NCBI GenBank assembly: GCA_947475995.1
Contig: CANJNI010000008.1
Span: 54,467-118,466 of the forward strand
Length of the DNA: 64,000 bases
Source: Beijerinckiaceae bacterium
Lineage (GTDB): Bacteria > Pseudomonadota > Alphaproteobacteria > Rhizobiales > Beijerinckiaceae
Direction of reading: 5' to 3'
This document shows positions 47,578 through 57,350 of the stretch, in pieces. The stretch's first letter is position 1. Each line of letters opens with the position of its first letter. Made by a program: the position numbers and the translations under genes. The notes under the pieces were generated by a model. It worked only from the letters and a program-made list of their open reading frames with translations. It ran no database searches and had not been told where the DNA came from.

Positions 47578-48518
47578 TTGCGCACAATCCTCGGGTCAAT
47601 CATTGTCTGCATGATGTCGACGATGAGATTCAGCATGACGAAGAACATCGCCAGCACGAGCGTTGCGCCCTGGATGACCGGTATGTCGCGGCGGAAGATG
47701 GCGGCGTTCAGCATCGAACCGGTGCCGGGCCAGCTGAAGATGGTTTCCACCAGAATGGATCCACCCATCAGGTATCCCAGTTGCAAGCCCATGACGGCCA
47801 GAATGGTCGGGGCGGCGTTCTTGACGACATGCAGCATCATCGTGCGATTGCGCAGGCCCTTGCCGCGCAGTGTCGTGACGAAATCCTGATTGAGGATTTC
47901 GCTGACGATGCCGCGCACGGTGCGGGTCAGCAGTCCGATAGGCGTGCAGGACAGGGTGAGGGCAGGGAGGATCAGATACTGGATGTGCTGCCAGTCCCAT
48001 TGCCAGTCGCCAGGTCCGGCGCCCATGGCCGGAAAGACATTCATCAACACGCTGAAGAAGATGACCATCACCATGCCGAGCCAGTAATGCGGCACGGACA
48101 CGCCGCCGACGGCGAATGAGACGGCCAGCCTGTCGATCCATGTTCCCTTGAAGAAAGCCGCTAGGCTGCCGAGGAAAATGCCGATGGCGAAACCGAACAT
48201 CGCGGCCGTCAGCGCAAGCACGAAGGTCTTGCGCGCAGCGAGGATCAGATCACCTGCGACAGGCCTGCGTGTCGCAATCGAACGTCCCAGATCGCCCTGC
48301 AGGACGTGTCCGAGCCAGACCGCGTATTGAATGGGCAGCGGCTTGTCGAGGCCGTAATCCTTGCGGACCTGCTCGACCACATCTTTCGGCGTGTCGGGCG
48401 GAACGATCGCGTCGATCGGATCGCCCGGGGCGATATGGACGAGCATGAAGCAGACGACGCTGACCGACAGCGCAATGGGGATTGCGTAGGCAATGCGTCT
48501 GAGAATGTACTTGAGCAT
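47574..48518 (-). CDS. Dpp/Opp-type ABC transporter permease (DppB-like)
   Basis: MLKYILRRIAYAIPIALSVSVVCFMLVHIAPGDP; DFVTTLRGKGL. Confidence 0.92.
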   Translation of the reverse strand: MLKYILRRIAYAIPIALSVSVVCFMLVHIAPGDPIDAIVPPDTPKDVVEQVRKDYGLDKPLPIQYAVWLGHVLQGDLGRSIATRRPVAGDLILAARKTFVLALTAAMFGFAIGIFLGSLAAFFKGTWIDRLAVSFAVGGVSVPHYWLGMVMVIFFSVLMNVFPAMGAGPGDWQWDWQHIQYLILPALTLSCTPIGLLTRTVRGIVSEILNQDFVTTLRGKGLRNRTMMLHVVKNAAPTILAVMGLQLGYLMGGSILVETIFSWPGTGSMLNAAIFRRDIPVIQGATLVLAMFFVMLNLIVDIMQTMIDPRIVRK

Positions 48519-48570
48519 TTGATGTCCTCAGGACGGATGCTTCAAAGAGGCAAGGCGTGTGCCATGCGGT

Positions 48571-49560
48571 TCAGGCAGCTTGGGCAGCTTGTGCGACATG
48601 GATGCAGCGGGCCGCACGTCCGGGTTCGGGTCCGCGCAGTTCGGGAACGGCTGAGCGGCAGGCGTTCTCGACCATCGGGCAACGCGGTGCGAAGGCGCAT
48701 CTGGTCGGCAGATCCCGCAGGTCGGGCGGCGCGCCCGGAATGGTCGTGAGCCTCTTGCCGCGCAAGCCGGCGTGAACCGTCGCTCCCAGCAAGCCCTGCG
48801 CGTAAGGATGCAGCGGCGCGCGCATCACGTCGCGCACGGGGCCTTCCTCGACGAAACGGCCCGCGTACATGACGGCGATCCGGTCGGCAATTTCGCCGGC
48901 CACGCCGAGGTCATGCGTGACGAAGATGACGCCCATGCCGAGCTCCTGCTGCAGGCGGCGCAGCAACAGGAGAATCTGGATCTGTACAGTCGCGTCGAGC
49001 GCAGTCGTCGGCTCATCCGCCAGCAACAATTTGGGCCTGCAGGACAGGGCGATTGCGATCATGGCGCGCTGGCGAAGGCCGCCCGAAAGCTCGTGCGGAT
49101 AAGCTTCGAGACGGCGTTTGGCGGAGGGAATTTGCACGAGTTCGAGCAGTTCGAGCGCGCGCGCCATCGCGGCCTTGTAGCTGACGCCTTCGTGGCGCAC
49201 GATGGTTTCGGCAATCTGGCGTCCGATCGTGAAGACCGGATCGAGCGCGGTCATCGGCTCCTGAAAGATCATCGAAGCCTGACGGCCGCGCAGAGCGCTC
49301 ATGCGGGCTTCGGAGGCCGCAATGACATCCTCGCCGCAGAGCTTCAGTTCGCCGCTCATCACCGTCTTGGCGCGCGGGTTGAGGCCCATGATGGCGCGCA
49401 AGGTGACGGACTTTCCTGATCCGCTCTCGCCGAGGATGCAGAGCACTTCGCGCTCGGCGAGATCGAAGTCGACGCCGTTGACCGCATGGACGGTCGCGTC
49501 GCGCGAAACGAATTTCACATTCAGGTTGCGGGCGCGAACGAGAGTCTGAGGGGTCATCAT
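48571..49560 (-). CDS. Dpp/Opp-type ABC transporter ATP-binding protein (DppD-like)
   Basis: GESGSGKSVTLRAIMGL, ELSGGLRQRAMIAIAL, oligopeptide C-terminal motif CAFAPRCPMVENAC. Confidence 0.93.
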   Translation of the reverse strand: MMTPQTLVRARNLNVKFVSRDATVHAVNGVDFDLAEREVLCILGESGSGKSVTLRAIMGLNPRAKTVMSGELKLCGEDVIAASEARMSALRGRQASMIFQEPMTALDPVFTIGRQIAETIVRHEGVSYKAAMARALELLELVQIPSAKRRLEAYPHELSGGLRQRAMIAIALSCRPKLLLADEPTTALDATVQIQILLLLRRLQQELGMGVIFVTHDLGVAGEIADRIAVMYAGRFVEEGPVRDVMRAPLHPYAQGLLGATVHAGLRGKRLTTIPGAPPDLRDLPTRCAFAPRCPMVENACRSAVPELRGPEPGRAARCIHVAQAAQAA

Positions 49561-50594
49561 GCGGCCTCCCGGGGAGCCAGCGAATGTCCGCTGGCGGTTA
49601 CGTTGGCGTGACAGGCGGCCTGATGCATCGGCGCAACTTCGGCCAGTGGCGGCGTGGCGGATGCGCAAACATCCTCGGCGATCTTGCAGCGTGTGCGGAA
49701 ACGGCAGCCGGAAGGCGGGTTCACCGGATTGGGCGGATCGCCCGTGATGGGCGGTTCGGTGCGCCGCTGGTCGGGGTCCATGGAGGGCCGGCTGGCGAGC
49801 AGCGCCTGCGTATAGGGATGGCGCGGCGCATCGAAGATGGAGTCGACGGGGCCGACTTCCGCAACGCGGCCCAGATACATCACCAGCACGCGGTCTGCGA
49901 CGTGCTGCACGACGTTGAGGTCGTGGCTGATGAACAGATAGGTCAGTTCGAACTGCGCCTTCAGGTCCTGCAGCATGTTGAGCACCTGCGCCTCGACCGA
50001 CTTGTCGAGCGCCGACACAGGCTCGTCGAGAATGAGCATGCGGGGCCGCAGGGCCAGTGCGCGCGCAATGTTCACACGCTGGCGCTGTCCTCCGGACAAT
50101 TCGTGCGGGTAACGATGAGCGAACTGTGCCGGCGCCAGGCCGACGGCAGTCAGCAGATCATGTGCGCGCGGTATGGCGCGCGACCGATTGAGGCCATGCA
50201 CCATCGGGCCGAATGCGATGGATTCCTCGATCGGCAGACGTGGGTTCAGCGACGCATAGCTGTCCTGAAACACCATCTGCACCTGACGGCGATATTCTTT
50301 GAGCGGCAGTGCGCTCGTGCCTACTTTCTCACCATCAAAAATAATTTCGCCGTCGGTCGGCTCGATGAGCGACATGATCAAACGGGAGGCAGTCGACTTG
50401 CCGCACCCGGATTCGCCAACGATCCCAAGGGTTTCGCCCTTGCGAATTTCAAAGTCGATGCCGTCGACGGCCTGAACCTTGCCGCCAGCGCCGAATAAAC
50501 CGCCTTTCAGCGGGAAGTGTTTCTTGAGGTCCTTGACGATCAGAAGCGGCTGGGCCGGACCGCCGCGGTCGGGCATCGTGGGTAACTGCAGCAT
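49557..50594 (-). CDS. Dpp/Opp-type ABC transporter ATP-binding protein (DppF-like)
   Basis: [41 protein letters not shown]; alternative start 50627. Confidence 0.93.
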   Translation of the reverse strand: MLQLPTMPDRGGPAQPLLIVKDLKKHFPLKGGLFGAGGKVQAVDGIDFEIRKGETLGIVGESGCGKSTASRLIMSLIEPTDGEIIFDGEKVGTSALPLKEYRRQVQMVFQDSYASLNPRLPIEESIAFGPMVHGLNRSRAIPRAHDLLTAVGLAPAQFAHRYPHELSGGQRQRVNIARALALRPRMLILDEPVSALDKSVEAQVLNMLQDLKAQFELTYLFISHDLNVVQHVADRVLVMYLGRVAEVGPVDSIFDAPRHPYTQALLASRPSMDPDQRRTEPPITGDPPNPVNPPSGCRFRTRCKIAEDVCASATPPLAEVAPMHQAACHANVTASGHSLAPREAA

Positions 50595-50699
50595 GGAAGA
50601 CCTCGCGAAGCTCTTGTCGACCATCACGAAGCAACCACAGTGCCAAGTCCCGCGCGGCGGGCGTCTGCGGCGATCTTGCCGCAGGCAAAGCGCGTCTTG

Positions 50700-51740
50700 C
50701 TACTTCTTGCCGTCGTTGAAGGAGTTCAGCATCTTCGTGAGCTGGCCGATTGCTTGCGGCGACGTGCGAGCAATGCGCTCGACTTCCGCTTGCAGGGTGG
50801 CGCCGTCCATCGGCTGGTCAAATTCCAGGTTGAGGCGGGTGACTTCGTCGATAAAGCCCTTGTCGACAACGGTCTTGCTGAAAGCCTGCCGGAGCATCTC
50901 CACCACGGGAGCGGGTACGCCCGGGGGAGCAAGGTAAGGCTTGGCTATTTCGCCGCGCACGCGCATCACATCCAGCATCTGCCGTTCCGTATCGTTTTTG
51001 GCGAGATCGCCAAACAGCGGCACGTCCCTGAGTTCCGGATGAGGCTTCGCGCCATGCTGCAGGATGACTTTCACGGCCTTGCGGCGGAGTAGGTCGGACG
51101 TCTTGAGCGAGCCCCATGTGCTGCCCATGGTGCCCTGAATTTCTCCGCGCTCCATGGCGAGCTTGGTTTCGTCGCTGGTGCGGTATCCGGGAATGATCTT
51201 CAGCTTCAGGCCAAACAGTTCCTTGCCGATGATGCCCATGTCGATGCCGCTGCTGCCCAGGCTGGTGCCGCCGACGATCCATTCTTTCGTCTTCGCTTCT
51301 TCCAGGCTCTGCACGGGCGAAGCGGCGGTGACATAGCCGATGTAGACGTCGGCTGTGGCGTTCCCGAGCCAGTTGAATTTCGTCACGTCGAAATCAACGA
51401 CCGAAGGCTGGAGCAGGGGGGCGGTGATCACCGCTCCGTGGATGGCGCCGAGGACGGTTCCGTCCTTGGGGGCGATGTTATAAAGGAAGCTCGCGGCCCG
51501 GATGCCGCCGTTGCCCGGCATTTCCTGCACGATCATCGCTGGCTTGCCGGGGATGAAGGCCGGCATGTGGCGCGCCACGAGCCGCGCATAAGCCTCGTAG
51601 GCGCCGCCGCCGCTGACGACGATGCGGATGACCTTGCCGGAGAAGTTCGTTTCCTGCGCAGCGGCCTGCGAGGCTGCGCCCGCCGTGAGCAAAGCGCCCA
51701 GCGCCAGCGCCCCGAGTGTTTTCGATGCCATCGTTTTCAT
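50700..51740 (-). CDS. Bug/TctC-type (tripartite tricarboxylate) substrate-binding protein
   Basis: Signal peptide; IVVSGGGAYEAYARLVARHMPAFIPGKPAMIVQEMPGNGGIRAASFLYN. Confidence 0.85.
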   Translation of the reverse strand: MKTMASKTLGALALGALLTAGAASQAAAQETNFSGKVIRIVVSGGGAYEAYARLVARHMPAFIPGKPAMIVQEMPGNGGIRAASFLYNIAPKDGTVLGAIHGAVITAPLLQPSVVDFDVTKFNWLGNATADVYIGYVTAASPVQSLEEAKTKEWIVGGTSLGSSGIDMGIIGKELFGLKLKIIPGYRTSDETKLAMERGEIQGTMGSTWGSLKTSDLLRRKAVKVILQHGAKPHPELRDVPLFGDLAKNDTERQMLDVMRVRGEIAKPYLAPPGVPAPVVEMLRQAFSKTVVDKGFIDEVTRLNLEFDQPMDGATLQAEVERIARTSPQAIGQLTKMLNSFNDGKK

Positions 51741-51756
51741 CCCTGGTTGTAGCGCC

Positions 51757-52983
51757 TTAAAAGACCGCGCCGCCCCACTTGCGGGCCATCTCGTTGCCGG
51801 GTTCGTACATTTCCGGCTCCATGTGCGACACGGCGCCGTTCTGCGCGAGAATGTTCTCGAACTCCTTGCGGATGAACGGATCCTCCTCGTCATAGGCGAT
51901 GGCGTTGCCGCCCGAGCGAATGTCGATCGAGCCGAGGTCGAGGCGCTTTTCTCCCGGCACGCGCGGCTTGCGCGACAGGGCGTTGTTCGGTCCCATCCAG
52001 GCGATGAGGCGGAGCGGGTCCTTGCTCACGCCGAAATGCTGATGGAACCAGTCGCCCGACATGGGAGCCGCGGAGACTAGCCCCACGGGTTCATATTCGA
52101 CGCGCTTGACCATTTCGGGCTTGCCGGCTTCCCACGGGCGGGGGCCGATGGAGGTCGGCCATGTATAGGTGTAGCCCTTGCCCTTCAGGCAGATCAGCAC
52201 GGCTGCGGACCCGTGGAAATGGGCTTTCGAATAGCGGCCGGTCTGGTGCTCGCCGACGAAAATATAGAAGCGGTTGCCGGCCATATCGGGCTCGATGCGC
52301 CGGTAGCCGACCGAGCGGCGGTTGTCCAGAGGCAGATCGGCATTGATGATGTCGGGGATCAGATTCGTGCGCTTGGCGGCCAGGCCGCGCACCGGATCGG
52401 GCGTGACGTCGTCGTTCGGCTTGAAGTAGTCGTCACGACCGTCGTAGCGCTTCTTGAAGACGTAGGACGAGTTGAAGATGAAATCATTGTCGTCGTAGAG
52501 ATTCATCGCGTTCGGGGCGGATGTGCCCACGAGGATCAACGCGGGTTGCGACGAGGCGTTGACGACGCGGTGATAGGCGTTCAGCGGAATCGAGAAGAGC
52601 GAGCCCTTCTGCCATTCGAACGTGTGCGGCTTGCCGCCCTCCATCCAGACTTCCGTGGTGCCGCGTCCTTCGAGCACCAGAAAGACTTCTTCATACAGGT
52701 GACGTTCCACGTTCAGCGCGCCGCCGCCGGGCACCTCGACCAGATACATCCCCCAAAGGCCTTCGGTGCCGTAAAGCTGGATGAAGGTGCCGCGTCCCCC
52801 CATGCGCTTCCAGGGCTTCAGCGGGAGGTCCTGCACACGGCTGATGCCGATGTCGCGGAAGATCGGGATTTCCTGCTCCTCCATGAAAGTGTCGTAGGGC
52901 ATGGCGGGCTGCTTGAACTGGCCGAGCCCGGCCTTCTTCATCCCTGTCACTTCATGAAAATGCTCGGGCCCATCATGCGGCAT
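51757..52983 (-). CDS. Bicupin (two cupin domains) protein
   Basis: ERHLYEEVFLVLEGRGTTEVW...IPLNAYHRVVN and KAHFHGSAAVLICLKGKGYTYTW...WFHQHFG; start could be 52941. Confidence 0.8.
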   Translation of the reverse strand: MPHDGPEHFHEVTGMKKAGLGQFKQPAMPYDTFMEEQEIPIFRDIGISRVQDLPLKPWKRMGGRGTFIQLYGTEGLWGMYLVEVPGGGALNVERHLYEEVFLVLEGRGTTEVWMEGGKPHTFEWQKGSLFSIPLNAYHRVVNASSQPALILVGTSAPNAMNLYDDNDFIFNSSYVFKKRYDGRDDYFKPNDDVTPDPVRGLAAKRTNLIPDIINADLPLDNRRSVGYRRIEPDMAGNRFYIFVGEHQTGRYSKAHFHGSAAVLICLKGKGYTYTWPTSIGPRPWEAGKPEMVKRVEYEPVGLVSAAPMSGDWFHQHFGVSKDPLRLIAWMGPNNALSRKPRVPGEKRLDLGSIDIRSGGNAIAYDEEDPFIRKEFENILAQNGAVSHMEPEMYEPGNEMARKWGGAVF

Positions 52984-53078
52984 GCGTCAACTCCCGGGGA
53001 ATCTGTCTCGATTGCCGGGAATTGATCACGCTTTGCGCAGAAATTCAAATGTTTAGGCTGCGTCGGCGGGACGCAGCG

Positions 53079-54314
53079 CTAGCCGAATATACGCAAGGAC
53101 TCGAAGTCGCCGCCCAGAATGTCCCGTGTGTCGGCCACGCCAAGCCAGTCGCGCATCAGCGTCGCATAGATGCGCCGGTAGTCGGTGGTGTGAACGAGAT
53201 TTCCATCGTCCAGATTGGTCAGGCTTGGCGGTTTGCCATACTGGCCTCCGCGCACCGGCTTGCCTGCAATGAAGGCCGGTCCTGCCGTGCCGTGGTCGGT
53301 CCCCTGGCTGGTGTTTTCCTGAACACGGCGGCCGAACTCGCTGAAAGCCATCAGGACCACATCGTCCGCACGACCCATGCGCTGCATGTCGGCCATGAAA
53401 GCCGCAATATGATCCGCCGTATAGGTCCAGAGTCGCGCGTGGACATCTGACTGATAGACATGCGTGTCGAATGCATTGTGCCGGTATGCGAGATAGAAGA
53501 GCCGGGTGGGAAATTCGGCCGCGATCAGAGCGGCGACCTTGTCGAGGCCAAAGCGCACAAGTCCGTAATCGACGGGCGTCCGGAAATTGCTCCAGGCTTC
53601 CCGGACGAGGCGTTCGGAATGAACGGCGCTGCGGGAAATGTCGATCATGAACTGGGCGGCGGCGGACTCTGCGTCCTTGCGGTGCAGGACAGCGTCGAGA
53701 GCCTGCGCCTGATCCGCAAAGGTCGCACGCGCAAATCGCGCCGGATCGTCGAACACCAGCGGCACATGGTTGCGGGACATGACCGCCAGCGACTGGTTGG
53801 TATCGATGTTGACGAGGAAATTGTTGCGCTGCTCGGGGTCGAGCCTGTCGGCCAAAGCGCCCATCCATCCGTAGGGCGCGCCACGGTTCGGCGCTGCAGT
53901 GTGCCAATAGGCCATAGAGGAGAAGTGCGAAAAGGACGGTTGCGGATAGCCCGCTCCGTGCACGATGGCCATCTGGCCGTCGTTGTAGAGCCGCTCGAAG
54001 CCCGACATGGTGTTCTGGAAACCGAAATGATCGTCGATCCTGCGAAGGTCCTTCGGCTTGATGCCGATGCGCGGACGCGCCTTGTAATATGCGTCGTCGC
54101 CGTATGGCACGATCGTGTTGAGACCGTCATTGCCGCCGGACAGTTCGACGACGACGAGGATGCGGTTCGGGTTGGGAGTCTGCGCCGCAGCGCTGGTCGC
54201 GAACAGGGGCGCCAGGCCGACAGCCTGACCGCCGCCCAGCGCCACAGCGCCAAATCCGGCGCGCAGAAGATCGCGCCGCGCAATGCCGGACCGGCTCTTG
54301 TCTGAATTGCTCAT
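53079..54314 (-). CDS. DUF1501 family protein (Tat-type signal)
   Basis: ARRDLLRAG twin-Arg; VVELSGGNDGLNTIVPYGDDAYYKARP; GTDHGTAGPAFI. Confidence 0.92.
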   Translation of the reverse strand: MSNSDKSRSGIARRDLLRAGFGAVALGGGQAVGLAPLFATSAAAQTPNPNRILVVVELSGGNDGLNTIVPYGDDAYYKARPRIGIKPKDLRRIDDHFGFQNTMSGFERLYNDGQMAIVHGAGYPQPSFSHFSSMAYWHTAAPNRGAPYGWMGALADRLDPEQRNNFLVNIDTNQSLAVMSRNHVPLVFDDPARFARATFADQAQALDAVLHRKDAESAAAQFMIDISRSAVHSERLVREAWSNFRTPVDYGLVRFGLDKVAALIAAEFPTRLFYLAYRHNAFDTHVYQSDVHARLWTYTADHIAAFMADMQRMGRADDVVLMAFSEFGRRVQENTSQGTDHGTAGPAFIAGKPVRGGQYGKPPSLTNLDDGNLVHTTDYRRIYATLMRDWLGVADTRDILGGDFESLRIFG

Positions 54315-54324
54315 CGGGCCCTCC

Positions 54325-56127
54325 CTAGTTCAACTGGTATTCCGGCATGCTCATGATGAGATGCGTGACGCGGCGCAAAGGCTGCTCCAGATAGGTGGAG
54401 GCCTGCGCCAGGTCGCCGCTGCCGATCTGCGACGTCAGGTAATCGACCAGAGCCTCGCGGGCCTGCGGGGCAACCTGCACATGCAGGAAGCGGAGAAGCA
54501 GCAGGTCGACGGCGTCTTCGGCAGTGCGAGCTCCCTCGTCGGCAATTGCCCCGGCGATTTCGAATTGCGCGGCGTTCCGGAGGATCGGCTTGACGCGCCG
54601 CACGGCCTCCTGCCAGCCGACAAGACTGGCATAGCGCGTGTTGAAATCCTCGGCGCTCGCCACGACGTTGGCCATTGTCATGGCCTCCATTCCGCCGGTC
54701 GCGGCGGCCTGTTCGATGGTTGCTGCGCCAATATCAAGCCCTGCGCGGATCTTGGTGTTCACCTCGCGGATTTGTTCGCCGGGGTCGAAGCTTGGATCGG
54801 CAAAATCGATGATGTTCGGGAACAGGATGTCGCGCGCCAGATTGTTGCGCGACAGCATGGCGCCGGGATTCATCCAGGCGCGGCCCTGCGCCCATCCGGC
54901 GACCGTGGGCGGATTGAGCAGGATCTGGCCGAGTTCTCGGCTTGCGGCATGAAAGTCGGGTATGCCGGGCAGGTTCTTCACCCCGAACTGGCGATAGGTC
55001 GAGACGATCAGTTCCACCGGCCCCTTGATGCGCGTAGCGAACGACGGCGGCGCATAGAAATCGCGCGACAGGAAGATGGTTTCGAGCAATGGCGCGATTT
55101 CGTAGTTCGCGCCGCGCAACAGATCGCCGAGGCGCGCCTTGAGTGCGTCCGAGGGTTCATCCATGACGAAGAAACTGTATATCTTTGAAGCGATATATTC
55201 GGCCGTGATCTTCTGCTCGAGGATAATTTTCAGGATATCCATGCCGTCGAAATTTCCGGTCTGGCCGAGAAATGTCTTGGGCGAGTCATCGTGCCGCGCT
55301 GCATCGACCTTGAACGCCAGATCGTCGTCGATCCATCCTGTAAAAGCTCGCGCGGCTTCGCGGATATCGCTTTCCGTGTAATGTCCCACTCCCATGGAAA
55401 ACAGTTCCATGACTTCGCGGGCGAAGTTCTCGTTCGGGGCGCCCTTTACATTCTGGGCGGCGTCCAGGAACACCAGCATGGCAGGGTCGCGCGCGACGCC
55501 CGTCAACAGATTGCGGAAATTTCCGGTTGCGTTGCTGCGCAGGAACGCCAGCTGTTGCAGCATTTTCCGATAGTCACGGATCTTGTCCTCGCCGGTTGCG
55601 AAATGACCGTGCCAGAACAGGGTCATCTTTTCTTCCAGAGGGCGCGAGGTGGCTACCATTCGGTCTCCCCACCATTGCGCCAGCCGCCGCGTCTCCAGCA
55701 GCGTCGCGCGCAGCCAATAAAAGAAACGGTCTACGACGGGTTGCAGTCTTCGCGGCCCTTGCGGCTTCACCTTCACGCCCATGGCCTCGCCGAGCGCTTC
55801 GGCCCTCTTCGTGGCTGCGACGCGACTCGGCGGAAAGTTTTTCAGCGACGGATCCCAGACAGAGGATTCCTCGAATGCCGGCAGCGTGTCGGGTATGTTT
55901 CTGTAGCGTACGAGGCTTTCCACAGCCCCGCGCGGCCCGAGCGACAAAAGCCTTTTGATGTCTGCGGGCGTGCCGCCGAAGCCCGCGCGTTCGAGAAGAT
56001 GCGCCGCCCGGTCATAGCTCCAGTCGTCGTTGGCGATGGCCGTCAAATCGCCGATCCAGCCTTTGGGACCGGCGCCAAGCATCTTCACGCGCGCAGACGC
56101 AATCCCGCCATCGGCAGACAAGGCCAT
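54325..56127 (-). CDS. DUF1800 family protein
   Basis: AAHLLERAGFGGTPADI, MTLFWHGHFATGEDKI, NENFAREVMELFSMGVGHYTE, PPTVAGWAQGRAWMNPG. Confidence 0.92.
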   Translation of the reverse strand: MALSADGGIASARVKMLGAGPKGWIGDLTAIANDDWSYDRAAHLLERAGFGGTPADIKRLLSLGPRGAVESLVRYRNIPDTLPAFEESSVWDPSLKNFPPSRVAATKRAEALGEAMGVKVKPQGPRRLQPVVDRFFYWLRATLLETRRLAQWWGDRMVATSRPLEEKMTLFWHGHFATGEDKIRDYRKMLQQLAFLRSNATGNFRNLLTGVARDPAMLVFLDAAQNVKGAPNENFAREVMELFSMGVGHYTESDIREAARAFTGWIDDDLAFKVDAARHDDSPKTFLGQTGNFDGMDILKIILEQKITAEYIASKIYSFFVMDEPSDALKARLGDLLRGANYEIAPLLETIFLSRDFYAPPSFATRIKGPVELIVSTYRQFGVKNLPGIPDFHAASRELGQILLNPPTVAGWAQGRAWMNPGAMLSRNNLARDILFPNIIDFADPSFDPGEQIREVNTKIRAGLDIGAATIEQAAATGGMEAMTMANVVASAEDFNTRYASLVGWQEAVRRVKPILRNAAQFEIAGAIADEGARTAEDAVDLLLLRFLHVQVAPQAREALVDYLTSQIGSGDLAQASTYLEQPLRRVTHLIMSMPEYQLN

Positions 56128-56187
56128 CGAGCCCTCCCGTTGCAAATTTCTCTATGCAGGCAGGAATGCGCGGATGGAGGCAAGACT

Positions 56188-57195
56188 TCAATCTATAGGT
56201 GCTATTACGCTTCTCAATGACGCATCGGCCGCTTGACCCTTCGCGGGCGTGGCGAGGAATGGCGCCATGGGCTCGATGGGCGGAAGCTCCACGGATGTGG
56301 ACACCTCCTGCAATGTCGCAACGAGCGAGCGGAACGGTTCAAGACGCGCATATTGCTCGGGCATCAGGGCGACTGTATTGCGCGTGCCGTGATCGGTTGC
56401 ATAGAGCTTGATGCCGTCGAGATTGCCGGCGATCAGAAACGACGTCAGCGCAGGAAGAAGACAGACGCCGAGCCCGGCGCGCACAAAGCTCAGCGCCATT
56501 TCGTAGGTGCGGCAATGCGCGATGACACGGTGGCCGGGCAATACGGTCTGGTACCATTGCTGGACGCGCAATGTGTGCTGGGTGCCGAAGTGAAACTGGA
56601 TGCAGCTTTCCAGCACGCGCTGCTGCTCGGGCGGCAGGCTTGAAGGGTCCTGAAGCCCGGCAAGATCGAGGCTCGCGGGAGCTGCGAAAACGTAAGGATC
56701 CTTGATGATCGGAACGCGCTTGAAACCGATGCTGGCAGAAGCCAGAGACTCGGCGGCAATCAATCCGATATTGGCGCGCCGCGCATAGAGCATGTCGAGC
56801 ACTTCGGACGGCGGCGCTTCGTGGATGTCCACCTCAATTCCCGCGTGCGGTGCGCCGAGCTTGCGCAAGGTGCGGGGCATCAGGGCCATGATGACCGAAC
56901 TGAGACCGGCGATCCGCACGATGGTGCGATCACCCGACGCGAAGGCACGTAGCCCGGATTCGGCTTCGTCGAGCTCGGTGAGAATGAACTGCGCATGACG
57001 CAGCAGAATTTGCCCGGCGTCGGTCAGGATCATCCGGTTCTGGACGCGCTCGAAAAGTCGCGTGCCGGTGCTCTCCTCAAGCTTTGCAAGCTGCTGCGAT
57101 ACGGTGGGTTGAGCGATGCCGAGCTGTTTTCCGGCGCGCGTCAGGGACGACAGTTGCGCGACCGCCAGAAAGATTCGCAATTGATGTAACGTCAC
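56188..57195 (-). CDS. LysR family transcriptional regulator
   Basis: MTLHQLRIFLAVAQLSSLTRAGKQLGIAQPTVSQQLAKLEESTGTRLFER. Confidence 0.94.
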   Translation of the reverse strand: MTLHQLRIFLAVAQLSSLTRAGKQLGIAQPTVSQQLAKLEESTGTRLFERVQNRMILTDAGQILLRHAQFILTELDEAESGLRAFASGDRTIVRIAGLSSVIMALMPRTLRKLGAPHAGIEVDIHEAPPSEVLDMLYARRANIGLIAAESLASASIGFKRVPIIKDPYVFAAPASLDLAGLQDPSSLPPEQQRVLESCIQFHFGTQHTLRVQQWYQTVLPGHRVIAHCRTYEMALSFVRAGLGVCLLPALTSFLIAGNLDGIKLYATDHGTRNTVALMPEQYARLEPFRSLVATLQEVSTSVELPPIEPMAPFLATPAKGQAADASLRSVIAPID

Positions 57196-57350
57196 CCGGT
57201 TTCCGCCTTTTCTGGTCCGGCTTGCTGTCCGGAGCGGTTCAATCGGCGCAGTCTAGACCATGCGGCCGGCTTTATAAAGACAAGCTGCCGGAGCGGCAGG
57301 CGCCGGCGATTGTGATATGGTGCGCGGCGATTCACTTTAGAAAGTCCGAC

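Noticed and set aside
53079-56127. DUF1501-DUF1800 gene pair as a novel system
   Set aside because: This pairing is widespread and already known in bacterial genomes, although functionally uncharacterised; nothing unusual in this copy.
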